NCBI RefSeq assembly: GCF_003258355.1
Contig: NZ_QKPO01000021.1
Coordinates: 1-64,000 of the forward strand
Length of the DNA: 64,000 nucleotides
Direction: 5' to 3'
Origin: Confluentibacter sediminis
Lineage (GTDB): Bacteria; Bacteroidota; Bacteroidia; Flavobacteriales; Flavobacteriaceae
In this document: in pieces, positions 17,830 to 26,410 of the stretch
How the letters are laid out: each line of letters opens with the position of its first letter
Position numbering within the stretch: the first letter of the stretch is position 1
Notes under the pieces: model-generated
What the model was told of the DNA's origin: nothing
The model's database searches: none
The model's input: the letters and a program-made list of their open reading frames with translations, nothing else
Translations under genes and position numbers: made by a program

Positions 17830-18738
17830 ATGAAAAAAATAGTTGTAATCCTTATCCTTTTAGTTTCATTTTTTCCGCTCAATGCACAATCAGGTAAATC
17901 CGTCGAGGCTGCCCGTAAATTGAAAAATCCTCCGACTCCCAGTGCTGGTTATGGTAAAGACCTTGGTGATTTTAAGAGCGGAACTTATACTATCACAAGT
18001 GCAGGACTTAGTCGCCAATATACAATTCATATCCCTGAAGACTATGATAAAAACAAAACGTACCGTTTGATTTTCGCAATGCACATGATGGGCGGGCATA
18101 TGCAAACAATGGTTGACCAAAATTATTATGGTCTTAAAACGTATGCCGAAAAAGATCATGTTCCTGTTATTTTTGTTGCACCTGAGGGATATACCGACCG
18201 TTCTCCTTGGCGTGGAGGTGATGATAAAGATCATATCTTCTTTGCCGATATGCTTGAATTATTTAAGGATAAATTGAGCATCGATACTTCTCGTGTATTT
18301 TGCACGGGCTTTAGCTTTGGTGCCATGTTTACATACTCGTTATCATTAGAATTTCAGAAAGATCTTCGTGCAGTAGCTTGTTATGCTCCAGCCAATTGGA
18401 ACATTTATCTTCCTGAAAACAAACACGAACCTCTTGCTTTTTTTAGCACAACAGGGACTGAAGACGGGCTTTGTAAGTATGTCAACTCCGATGAACTCAA
18501 GCAAGGTGGTAAGTATTGTGTATTGACACATATCGAAGATAATGGATTAAAACAGTTGCCAGAAATACCGTTGGCTACAACGGCGACTCATATCACAACT
18601 GAATTTGAAGGGCTTCCTGAGGAATATCCAGTCATGTTTGGCTCATTCGTTGGTGGTCATACTGAAAACGTTAAAGATCCTGGATCTGATGTCAATTGGG
18701 TAGCAAAAGAAACCTGGGATTTCTTTATGCGTTTCTAG
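17830..18738 (+). CDS. Secreted esterase of the PHB-depolymerase/feruloyl-esterase (CE1-like) family
   Basis: A 302-residue alpha/beta-hydrolase with a signal peptide (about 1-20, ending LNAQS). The family pattern is clear: YTIHIPEDYDKNKTYRLIFAMH, the oxyanion-side HMMGGH, the nucleophile elbow GFSFG in VFCTGFSFGAM, and a late histidine in SFVGGHTENV. Members cleave feruloyl or acetyl esters from xylan, or polyhydroxybutyrate. With the GH10 xylanase 8.5 kb away, a plant- or algal-polysaccharide esterase is likely but not proved. It is followed by a terminator. Confidence 0.85.
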   Translation: MKKIVVILILLVSFFPLNAQSGKSVEAARKLKNPPTPSAGYGKDLGDFKSGTYTITSAGLSRQYTIHIPEDYDKNKTYRLIFAMHMMGGHMQTMVDQNYYGLKTYAEKDHVPVIFVAPEGYTDRSPWRGGDDKDHIFFADMLELFKDKLSIDTSRVFCTGFSFGAMFTYSLSLEFQKDLRAVACYAPANWNIYLPENKHEPLAFFSTTGTEDGLCKYVNSDELKQGGKYCVLTHIEDNGLKQLPEIPLATTATHITTEFEGLPEEYPVMFGSFVGGHTENVKDPGSDVNWVAKETWDFFMRF

Positions 18739-18864
18739 GCATTATTTTAAATGAGGTTAGCTTGATTTTTTTATACTGTGTGTGGGTTTTAATTAGTAAA
18801 GTAAATACGATGCTGGTTAGTTGACCTTTGTTTGGTGCTTAATTATCTTTAATGATATAGATGT

Positions 18865-18893
18865 AAAAAATCCTGCAAAAAGCAGGATTTTTT
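18865..18893 (+). terminator. Rho-independent terminator after the esterase gene
   Basis: Stem aaaaaatcctgc/gcaggatttttt with an aaaaa loop. It lies 126 bp past the stop, so a short untranslated tail precedes it. Confidence 0.8.
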
Positions 18894-18990
18894 AGGCTTT
18901 GAAAAGGTTTTAAACTTACTTTAATAAAATCTCTAAATTCTATTTACTGTATTATTTTCACTTCGTTTGATTTCCATACTTGGTCTCAAA

Positions 18991-20193
18991 TTATTTTAGA
19001 TATTTTTCAATGACTTCAGTTAATTCTTCCACAATGTTTGAGGAATATCCATCTATATTATGAACAATAATTCCGTTTTGGTCAATCACAAATAATGCTG
19101 GCGAAGCGGTAACTTGGTAATCATTTTCAATAGTTTTACCGTTAAATACTGTTTCCATTGAGATATTCCGATTTCCTAAAAACAAATCGATATTGTCCTC
19201 AATTGGGTCATCTATTGTATTTATTCCAATAAATTTTACCTTGTCTTCGGGATATTTATCATGCAACTCTTGAAGCTTAATCATTTGTTTGTTACACGGT
19301 CCACAAGCTTTATACCAAAAGTCCATTATTGCTATTTTTCCATTTAAATCATTTAGATTAATTTTTGTTCCTTTCGAGTTTGACAATTCCCATTCAGGGG
19401 CTTTTTCTCCAATAGCAAGAAGTGTATTTGGTCTTTGTTCTAATTCAGGGGTATAATTAATAACTTTTACATACTCAGATAGTTTTTCTTGAGTGAAAAT
19501 TTCATCAGATATTTCGCCTTTTAGGTTAATATCAGAAATACGGATCTTAAAAGATATGATTTCTGTTGCATTTACAATTTTAGTACTAACAGAAATATCA
19601 GAACCTATTGGTAAGTATGTGTCTTTAGAAATATAATAAATTTGTTCTGATGACATTTGGTCATCGTTTTTAGGGGTTTTAATTGTTAATTTATAACAGT
19701 CTTGATTATTAATTTTCGTAGAACCTAAATTGATGATTTCTATTTCATCATTTTTTGTTGCATTGTCAAAAATGTTTTTTACAAAAAAGAAAAATGGAAA
19801 ACTATTGTAAAATTGTTTAATTCTTGATACTTGTTTTGGATATTGGTTTTTATCGGTTATTGTTAGAGTTTTGTTCCAAGTAGTTAATCCAAAAAGATTT
19901 TCTGTATTGTAAACCTGGTGAAAACCATTCTTTTCAAAAGAAGCAATTTTAAACCCAATAAGGGTATCTTTAGGTTCTTTTTTATAATAAAAATCACGTT
20001 GACTTTCAGTTGTTGTAGAATCCTCTCCAACAGATACTTGTTTAGTGATTTCAGTTTGTTTGTAATAACCGAACTTACTATTTTCTATTGTTTCTTGAAC
20101 TTTTTCAACTATTTGTTCTGTTGTTAATTCCCTTTTGCAACTGTTAATGATTAGAAGTGAAAGAATAAAAAAAATGATATTTGTTTTTCTCAT
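18991..20193 (-). CDS. TlpA-like thiol-disulfide lipoprotein with N-terminal LolA-like domain
   Basis: A 400-residue lipoprotein with lipobox INSC (Cys19). Residues about 25-245 are beta-rich and resemble the LolA/outer-membrane lipoprotein-sorting fold (TLTITDKNQYPKQ, then DCYKLTIKTP). Residues about 258-400 are a TlpA/AhpC-TSA thioredoxin domain with active site CGPC (Cys297-Cys300) in DFWYKACGPCNKQ. It should act as a periplasmic or outer-membrane thiol reductase. It stands 31 bp downstream of the WG-repeat gene on the same strand, so the two may be cotranscribed. Confidence 0.85.
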   Translation of the reverse strand: MRKTNIIFFILSLLIINSCKRELTTEQIVEKVQETIENSKFGYYKQTEITKQVSVGEDSTTTESQRDFYYKKEPKDTLIGFKIASFEKNGFHQVYNTENLFGLTTWNKTLTITDKNQYPKQVSRIKQFYNSFPFFFFVKNIFDNATKNDEIEIINLGSTKINNQDCYKLTIKTPKNDDQMSSEQIYYISKDTYLPIGSDISVSTKIVNATEIISFKIRISDINLKGEISDEIFTQEKLSEYVKVINYTPELEQRPNTLLAIGEKAPEWELSNSKGTKINLNDLNGKIAIMDFWYKACGPCNKQMIKLQELHDKYPEDKVKFIGINTIDDPIEDNIDLFLGNRNISMETVFNGKTIENDYQVTASPALFVIDQNGIIVHNIDGYSSNIVEELTEVIEKYLK

Positions 20194-20223
20194 AAGTGTT
20201 GGTTTAACTACTTATTAATAACT

Positions 20224-21189
20224 TTAAATTTGTATGTTTTCTGTTTTTCCATTTTTTGTGACTATGGCAATAGATCCATTAATTTTAATAGAATCATATT
20301 CACAAGGAATAATTGTTTCTCCATCTAGATTCATCAACCCATTCTTATTGTATTTTGAAACAAATACAAAATTATTTTCTACTTGGAATTTATGGTATTC
20401 ACATGGAATGATGGTTTCTCCATCTAGATTCATCAATCCATGTTTATTGTTCTTTGATGTAAACACAAAATTATTTTCAGTAACTTGAAATCTATCAAAT
20501 TCACAAGGAATAATTACTTTGCCATCTAGATTCAGCAATCCTTGTTTATTATTTTTAAAAGTAAAAATTAGGTGTCCTTCAATTTGAAATTTATCATATT
20601 CACAAGGAATTATTGTATTTAAATATTTGTCAATCAATCCTCGTTTATTGTCTTTAAAGGTGATTGCATAATTTCCTTTAATTTCCAATTTGTTATACTC
20701 GCATGGTATTATTACTTTACTTTTTGGATTATACAATCCATATTTATCGTCTTTCATTATAATTAAGAAACTATCACGGAATATAAGTCGGTCAATTGAT
20801 AGATTTTTAGTTTTTTGTTCATTTTCAGGATTGACAGATTGTGCTTTACTACTAAATAAATTAATAAAAGAAAAAGCAAAAAGTAGAAGGGAAGCTGTCA
20901 AGATTGAGATTTTTTTCATTGTGTTAGTTTTAAAATTAAATACATCTTTGATGTACCATAAAAGTCTACGGTTTTTCAATGGTGAAAGTTGATTCGACGA
21001 TTCAAAGAAGTCGAATTCTAAGTTTTTGGAAATAATCTTAATAGTAGAACTCCTAGGTTTTACAGCTCCAGATTCTATTCGCTGAATAGTACGAATAGTT
21101 ATATTGCATTTTTCTGCAACATCTGCTTGTGTTAAACCTTTAAGTTTTCTTACTTCAATCAGTTTTTTTCCAAAATCCAGATTTTCCAT
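20224..21189 (-). CDS. XRE helix-turn-helix protein with signal anchor and WG repeats
   Basis: A 321-residue protein. Residues 6-62 are an XRE HTH (LKGLTQADVAEKCNITIRTI). Residues 91-117 look like a complete signal peptide or membrane anchor (MKKISILTAS, a hydrophobic core, then SSKAQS). Residues 149-314 are five WG/KWG-type beta repeats of 33-34 residues, each containing GL then IIPCEY or IIPCEF. The topology would put the HTH in the cytoplasm and the repeats outside, as in ToxR/CadC-type regulators. An internal ATG at residue 91 (plus-strand 20917-20919) could give a secreted form. The ligand is unknown. Confidence 0.8.
   Translation of the reverse strand: MENLDFGKKLIEVRKLKGLTQADVAEKCNITIRTIQRIESGAVKPRSSTIKIISKNLEFDFFESSNQLSPLKNRRLLWYIKDVFNFKTNTMKKISILTASLLLFAFSFINLFSSKAQSVNPENEQKTKNLSIDRLIFRDSFLIIMKDDKYGLYNPKSKVIIPCEYNKLEIKGNYAITFKDNKRGLIDKYLNTIIPCEYDKFQIEGHLIFTFKNNKQGLLNLDGKVIIPCEFDRFQVTENNFVFTSKNNKHGLMNLDGETIIPCEYHKFQVENNFVFVSKYNKNGLMNLDGETIIPCEYDSIKINGSIAIVTKNGKTENIQI
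20248..20745 (-). repeat. Five tandem ~100-bp coding repeats (WG units)
   Basis: DNA encoding residues 149-314 of the WG-repeat protein, in units of 33, 33, 34, 33 and 33 codons. The C-terminal two or three units are nearly identical at DNA level (ccatctagattcatcaa recurs), which suggests recent unit duplication. Confidence 0.75.
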
Positions 21190-21436
21190 TCAAATTGAAA
21201 TTTTAAATAAAACTATTCTCAATGGTTTTACTGACCAAAAATTAAAGCTGTTTTATGGACGACATTTATACGACATTAGGTTTTAGCCATCACATAGCTA
21301 TAAAATCAAGCCATGTAATAATACTAAATTAAATTTTATAAACCTTTTAGGAATTAGTTTTCTTCAGGAAATGTGATTTGTTAGTAGACTATTGAATCTG
21401 GAGAGGCTGCTCTATTTATTTAAAATATCATCCGTT

Positions 21437-21772
21437 TTACCATTGCTGAATAATGATACAAACTTGATTATCCCTAAGGGCAAATTCCTTAGCTCCCCAT
21501 GGACGAAGTGTGACTTTATTAAGATTTGGATGCAGAAATTCCGGATGAGAAGAACTTATTTTTTTGTAGATGTCGTCAATACTATTTGTTACAAGTCTAA
21601 ATTCAGGATTATGTTCCTTAGCTAGTTCTTTATGTTCAAAAAGGTACATTTGTAATTCGTTCTTTTGGATGACACAAAACGGATTTTTCAACTTCAATTC
21701 TTCGTGCCCAATGCTAAATTCTAGACAATCAATAAATAGTTTTAATCCATCATTAATATTGGTAATAGACAT
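21437..21772 (-). CDS. VOC-superfamily (glyoxalase/bleomycin-resistance-like) protein
   Basis: A 111-residue single VOC half-barrel module pair. It starts with a substrate-entry helix NINDGLKLFIDCLEF and ends with the typical RPWGAKEFALRDNQVCIII strand block. Small flavobacterial VOC proteins like this are often called bleomycin-resistance-like, but binding or enzymatic activity cannot be inferred. It is a stand-alone gene in an AT-rich interval. Confidence 0.75.
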   Translation of the reverse strand: MSITNINDGLKLFIDCLEFSIGHEELKLKNPFCVIQKNELQMYLFEHKELAKEHNPEFRLVTNSIDDIYKKISSSHPEFLHPNLNKVTLRPWGAKEFALRDNQVCIIIQQW

Positions 21773-21950
21773 TAGGGATTAACTTGGTAAAATTTATAAT
21801 TGATTTAATTTTGAATTAATTTTTTACAATGGCCTCTAACTTTAATGATATAAAATCGCTTGAACGTTCATATTAGACGTTTAAACTAATTTAGCTGATT
21901 TTTTTTATAAAGTCAAATTTTAAATTAACGTCCAGTTATTTGGCAACACT

Positions 21951-23510
21951 TTATTTAGTAAATGTCATATGCTGATAAGCTCCCAAATCTGGTGATGCTG
22001 TTCTATTGACGTTTAAAATATCATTTGGTACTTGACTGGCAAATATGCTCAATCCTTTATTATTAGCTGCTGAATCATCGCCAATTAAAAGCATATTTTT
22101 ATAAGGGTCTTTTAACTTTGGATCCAGATTAAAAATGTTTCCTTCGTAATGTGACGTGTCATTTAAATCGTAATTAACCCCTGAAAAATTAGTGTTGTTA
22201 TTTTGAAAACGAATCAAACAATTGGTGAATTTAAAATTAAATACTACAGCATTATCTTCGACCTCATCTAAAAGAATTTCTCGATTAGCATTTCCGTAAA
22301 TAATACAATTGTTAAAATTGGCTGCGGTTAAATCAGCAAGAATTACGTTGCCATTTTCATCAGTTAAAAAATTATTTAAAAGCACCGCAGGAAATTGTCT
22401 GGAACTTGAATTCCAATAATTGCCAATGGTACTGTGTGTGAAATTGTATTTACCACCCATGGTTCCAGCAAAAGAGGACTGTCCGCTCGTATTGATAACC
22501 ACATTTTCTCCACTAATAGAAGTATTTCTACCTAAAATGCCAAAATTACTTGAATTGTAAATTTGGGAATTGGTGATGGTTAATTTATCGGTTGGCGCAT
22601 TTGGATTACCATCACATAAAATACCTACTGAAGCATTTTTTATAGTGGCGTAATTTATAGTATTATGAATGCTGCCATCAAAAAGCCAAATAGTGCCCCA
22701 TTGTCCAGGAATGTCCGAAAATAGAGGTTCCAAACGGTCTCCTTCTAAAATGACTTCATTTTCAAGTGCATCTGGGTCTGTACTTAAAGCCCCATTGATG
22801 TTGAGTGTCGCGCCTTCTGAAACTATCAATCCAGAGTTTTCATGAAAATGTAATCGTGCTCCAGCATCAATAGTTAAAGTTTTTCCATTGGGAACGGCTG
22901 CAAAACCGTAAATAACATATGGTTTTTGATTGGTGAATGTGAGTTCGCTTGGTAATAATTCACGCCCTTGTAATTCGGTTTCCACTTGTTGACCACCAAT
23001 GTTCAGCGTTAAGGTCTTAATAATTTTGGTCGTGTTATCTCGGTCTGGATAAATAAATACGGCATCTTGAACCAAGGTCACCAATTCTACTTTTTGAAGG
23101 TTTGTGCTGGTGTCAAATTCAATATGGTCGGTGTACAAATATTTTCCATCAGGATTAGGGAAATTATTGATATCGATGGTGGTTTCAATAAAAATAAAGA
23201 GACTGTCCTTGGCTAATATTTCAACATTTTCAAATACTTTGCCGGCGATACCATCCACATTTAATCTGTATTGTGATGCATGTCCCAATGCCAATTTTAC
23301 AATAGGGATCACAAGGTCTTCATTACTTCTGTTATAAACTTTTAAATTATAGGTGCTGGAACCAATATTGGAGAAAACGGTATCTAAATATACCGTGTCT
23401 TTAGAAAATTCTAAACTTCCAGTGCTAGGGGAGAATTCAAAATCTTTCCGGCAAGAACTCCAAAGTGATAAAAAAATGACTATAAGTGTGAAGTATAGAT
23501 AACGTTTCAT
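21951..23510 (-). CDS. Lipoprotein with parallel beta-helix repeats
   Basis: A 519-residue lipoprotein with lipobox SLWSSCRK near residue 20. The middle (about 190-420) shows repeated short strands and polar turns (LTITNSQIYNSSNFGI; NFNNCIIYGN; FKFTNCLIRFQNN) typical of right-handed beta-helix (PbH1-like) proteins. It ends in SPDLGAYQ, which is common in such cell-surface proteins of Bacteroidetes. It is probably exposed on the outer membrane; glycan binding or lyase-like activity is possible but unproved. A thioesterase gene lies 71 bp upstream on the same strand. Confidence 0.75.
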   Translation of the reverse strand: MKRYLYFTLIVIFLSLWSSCRKDFEFSPSTGSLEFSKDTVYLDTVFSNIGSSTYNLKVYNRSNEDLVIPIVKLALGHASQYRLNVDGIAGKVFENVEILAKDSLFIFIETTIDINNFPNPDGKYLYTDHIEFDTSTNLQKVELVTLVQDAVFIYPDRDNTTKIIKTLTLNIGGQQVETELQGRELLPSELTFTNQKPYVIYGFAAVPNGKTLTIDAGARLHFHENSGLIVSEGATLNINGALSTDPDALENEVILEGDRLEPLFSDIPGQWGTIWLFDGSIHNTINYATIKNASVGILCDGNPNAPTDKLTITNSQIYNSSNFGILGRNTSISGENVVINTSGQSSFAGTMGGKYNFTHSTIGNYWNSSSRQFPAVLLNNFLTDENGNVILADLTAANFNNCIIYGNANREILLDEVEDNAVVFNFKFTNCLIRFQNNNTNFSGVNYDLNDTSHYEGNIFNLDPKLKDPYKNMLLIGDDSAANNKGLSIFASQVPNDILNVNRTASPDLGAYQHMTFTK

Positions 23511-23581
23511 TTAAAAATGATAAGTTTTATAGGCTAAAAATATGACTTTTGGGAATGCCAATACACATGAATGCTAATTAA

Positions 23582-23971
23582 TTACTTAAACAAATCTGAA
23601 ATTTCTTGGGTGATTCTAGTTGGACGTTTTGTTTCACCGTCCATTAAACACCATTTGGTTTCCGATTTCGCAAGCAATTTGTTAGTATGAGCATTGGAGA
23701 TTTCTACAATACGGTAGCAAGCAGCTCCTTCATATTTTTTAATATACGTCTTTACTTTAATGTTATCATTTAACAAAGCAGAGTTTTTATATTCAATAAA
23801 ATGAGTTATCAGTACCCAAAAGTATTTGTCCAAAATGGTTTGGGTGGCATTACTTTCCCAATGTAGTTTAGCAATATCCTGTACCCATTGCACATAATGT
23901 ACGTTGTTAACATGTGATAGATCATCTATGTGTGATTCGTTTACAGTAAGCTTAGATTCGAATATCTGCAT
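23582..23971 (-). CDS. Acyl-CoA thioesterase, 4-hydroxybenzoyl-CoA/YbgC-type hotdog
   Basis: A 129-residue single-domain hotdog thioesterase. The family motif HVNNVHYVQWVQ (about residues 19-30) resembles the D-x-x-G-H-V-N-N-x-x-Y signature, here DDLSHVNNVHY. The central helix and strands (ALLNDNIKVKTYIKKYEG; AKSETKWCLMD) follow. It would hydrolyse acyl-CoA thioesters in the cytoplasm. It is possibly cotranscribed with the beta-helix lipoprotein gene downstream. Confidence 0.85.
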   Translation of the reverse strand: MQIFESKLTVNESHIDDLSHVNNVHYVQWVQDIAKLHWESNATQTILDKYFWVLITHFIEYKNSALLNDNIKVKTYIKKYEGAACYRIVEISNAHTNKLLAKSETKWCLMDGETKRPTRITQEISDLFK

Positions 23972-24150
23972 TTTTAGCTTTTAAGTTGCTAAAATACTTT
24001 TTATTTTACCTATTTAAAAAAAGCAGTCTATTAATTATGTATATTACTAGTCCTAAAGCTTAATTATATAAACTTTGATGAAAATCATGTAATTGGGCAT
24101 GATTCTTTACAATTTACATTTGTATTGTTTAACAATTAAAACCACAACCA

Positions 24151-24486
24151 ATGAAAAAATCAGTTATTTTATTTTTAGTGATGGTATCCATAATATCATT
24201 TTCAAATCCTGTATTGGCTTCTGAAAAAGAACCACATACTAATAATAATAAGGAAATAAAAGCAGAACATGCTGAAACGGGAGACATTCCCGCTGATGTT
24301 CAAATCATGTTAGATCGTTTAGAAGAAATTAAAGAGATGGACAAATCGGCTTTAAAATCTGCTGAAAGAAAACAACTTCGAGCTGAAGTTCGTGAGATTA
24401 AATCGACACTTAGAGCTACTGGAAATGGACTTTATATTTCTTCTGGAGCCATTATTATCATTTTATTATTGATAATCATTCTATAA
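24151..24486 (+). CDS. Small exported protein with C-terminal membrane segment
   Basis: A 111-residue protein with a signal peptide (MKKSVILFLVMVSIISFSNP, cleavage near residue 23), a charged helical middle that is probably coiled coil (LDRLEEIKEMD, then AERKQLRAEVREI) and a C-terminal hydrophobic tail made almost only of Ile and Leu. Similar small proteins are common in Flavobacteriaceae and I know of no function. It is a single gene with a good terminator. Confidence 0.8.
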   Translation: MKKSVILFLVMVSIISFSNPVLASEKEPHTNNNKEIKAEHAETGDIPADVQIMLDRLEEIKEMDKSALKSAERKQLRAEVREIKSTLRATGNGLYISSGAIIIILLLIIIL

Positions 24487-24491
24487 AAATT

Positions 24492-24535
24492 AAAAAGAGA
24501 CCATATGAAATTTCATCATAAGGTCTCTTTTTTTT
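24492..24535. terminator. Bidirectional terminator between convergent genes
   Basis: Stem aaaaagagacc/ggtctcttttttt, with an inner palindrome atgaaatttcat. It lies between the small exported protein gene and the converging galK. Confidence 0.85.
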
Positions 24536-24552
24536 AATAAAGTAATGGCTCC

Positions 24553-25698
24553 TTATTTTATGATATGAGTTCCATTTGATAGTTCTACAAAATATACAGA
24601 ACACGCTTTATTAAATTTGTCTTGATATGCTTTTGATGCAGTTTCAGCGAAATTTTCAATAGCGTTTTTTTCAACAAGGTTAATCGTACAGCCACCAAAG
24701 CCACCACCCATCATTCTAGCGCCCAATACGGCTTTATTTAATTTAGCTTGTTCTACTAAAAAATCCAATTCCTCACAGCTTACTTTATATTGATGTTGCA
24801 GACCATCATGTGAGCCATAAATGAGATTTCCTAAAGTAATCAAATCGTCATCTTCAATGGCTTTTGAAGCTTTAAGTGCTCTATTGTTTTCTTGGATTAC
24901 AAATAAGGCTTTTTGATAGTTTTCTTCAGTAACTTGATCTTTAATAGTTTTTAAATCATTTTCAGTCGCATCTCTTAACGCTTTTATGCCAAGTAGTTTT
25001 GAAATATGTTCGCAAGCAGAACGTCTGTCATTGTACGCACTATCTGATAAACTATGCTTTACATTGGTGTTAATAAGCATTAATTGATGGTCTTTAAAAT
25101 TTATTTCGTAAGGTTTAGATTCAATAGTTCTGCAATCCAATAGTAAGGCATTGTTTTTAATACCAAACATACTGGCGTATTGGTCCATAATACCACAATT
25201 AACGCCCACGTAATTATGTTCTGCCTTTTGTGAAATATGAATCATGTCGTGTTTGGATAATCCTAACTTAAAAAGTTCATTCAGTCCATACACGACACTA
25301 TTTTCTAGTGCTGCCGATGAAGACATGCCAGAACCAGCAGGAATATTCCCTTGAAAAACTACGTTGAAATCACCAATGATGTTGCTCCTATTTTGAATTT
25401 CGGCAATAACGCCAAATACATAATTTTCCCAGCTTCCTTGTTTTGAGGGTTTTAAATCTTCTAAAGAAAACTCAATATGGCTATCCATATCTAAAGCGAA
25501 TGCTGTAGATTTTCCTGAATCGCTTTTTCCAAATGCGGCAACGATGCCTTTATCAACAGCTGCTGGAAATACAAAACCATCATTATAATCGGTGTGTTCG
25601 CCAATAATATTGATTCTGCCAGGAGAAAAGATAAGTAAAGGTTCTGTTTTATGGGTATTAATGAAGGTTTCTTTGACGTTGCTAATTAATTTGTTCAT
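24553..25698 (-). CDS. galK: Galactokinase
   Basis: A 381-residue GHMP kinase that phosphorylates galactose at C1 (Leloir pathway). It has the galactokinase signature GRINIIGEHTDYNDGFV near residue 27, the ATP-binding GHMP motif PAGSGMSSSAALE, a catalytic aspartate in CGIMDQYASM and the C-terminal GARMMGGGFGGC. Length is normal. No galT, galE or transporter is adjacent. The gene is last in a run of four same-strand genes from 28979. Confidence 0.95.
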   Translation of the reverse strand: MNKLISNVKETFINTHKTEPLLIFSPGRINIIGEHTDYNDGFVFPAAVDKGIVAAFGKSDSGKSTAFALDMDSHIEFSLEDLKPSKQGSWENYVFGVIAEIQNRSNIIGDFNVVFQGNIPAGSGMSSSAALENSVVYGLNELFKLGLSKHDMIHISQKAEHNYVGVNCGIMDQYASMFGIKNNALLLDCRTIESKPYEINFKDHQLMLINTNVKHSLSDSAYNDRRSACEHISKLLGIKALRDATENDLKTIKDQVTEENYQKALFVIQENNRALKASKAIEDDDLITLGNLIYGSHDGLQHQYKVSCEELDFLVEQAKLNKAVLGARMMGGGFGGCTINLVEKNAIENFAETASKAYQDKFNKACSVYFVELSNGTHIIK

Positions 25699-25734
25699 TT
25701 TTATTTTATAGGGTTAATCTGTTTTTATTTATGA

Positions 25735-26406
25735 TTATCCTTTTAAAAGATAATCCCATTTTAATACGTTTCTTTTATCTAAACGTGAAATTGTTTTTAA
25801 GAATACCAGAGCGGTAATTAAGGCATCTCCAATAGATGTATGCCTATCTGCCATAGAAACGTTTAGTTCTTTGCACAATTCATCTAAAGTGTAATGCTTT
25901 TTTAAGTTGCTATGATATATAATGTGCTTTGATTTAGAAAATAATATGCTGGTATCTATAAAGTCGTTTTTTAGTTTTCCCAGACCATGCCTTAAAAGCA
26001 TTTCGTTTACCATACCATAATCAAAACCCGCATGGTGGGCTATTAAAATATCATTCTTTATATATTTTAAAAACCTTTCAATGGCTTCTATTTCTGATAC
26101 TTTTTTTAAATCACCATCTTTTAAAATTCCGTGTATTTTTACGGTTTCTGGTTTGAAAATATCTTGTTTTATATAGATTTCAAAGGTGTTATTGGCTTTA
26201 ATGGTTTTGTTTATAATTTCTACGGCTCCCAAAGATAATATACGATCTTCTTTTTTATCGAATCCGGTTGTTTCTGTATCCCATGCCACAAAACGTGTTT
26301 CATTAATGGGTTTTTTGTTTTTTTTATCAAAACTACTAATGTAGTCTTTCCAGAAATCTGGATGATTTTTATTGTATTTTTTTTTGAAAAGCCAGTTCCA
26401 AATCAT
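25735..26406 (-). CDS. DnaQ-like 3'-5' exonuclease (DEDDh)
   Basis: A 223-residue exonuclease of the PolC/epsilon type. The acidic residues are visible: Asp and Glu in VAWDTETTGFD (ExoI), the ExoII aspartate in HHAGFDYGM, and the ExoIII histidine and aspartate in RHTSIGDAL. A basic N-terminal extension precedes the domain. It starts 4 bp after the stop of the cNMP/CBS/DUF294 gene, so the pair is translationally linked. This pairing is widespread and usually lies next to acetate permease genes, which are absent here. Confidence 0.9.
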   Translation of the reverse strand: MIWNWLFKKKYNKNHPDFWKDYISSFDKKNKKPINETRFVAWDTETTGFDKKEDRILSLGAVEIINKTIKANNTFEIYIKQDIFKPETVKIHGILKDGDLKKVSEIEAIERFLKYIKNDILIAHHAGFDYGMVNEMLLRHGLGKLKNDFIDTSILFSKSKHIIYHSNLKKHYTLDELCKELNVSMADRHTSIGDALITALVFLKTISRLDKRNVLKWDYLLKG

Positions 26407-26410
26407 GGGT

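Noticed and set aside
16031-18893. Similar hairpins after glyA and the esterase gene considered as a mobile repeat
   Set aside because: Only the short terminator stem (tcctgc/gcagga) is shared; flanks differ.
20248-20745. Tandem ~100-bp repeats considered as CRISPR or satellite DNA
   Set aside because: They are in frame, 33-34 codons per unit, and encode WG repeats; there are no unique spacers.
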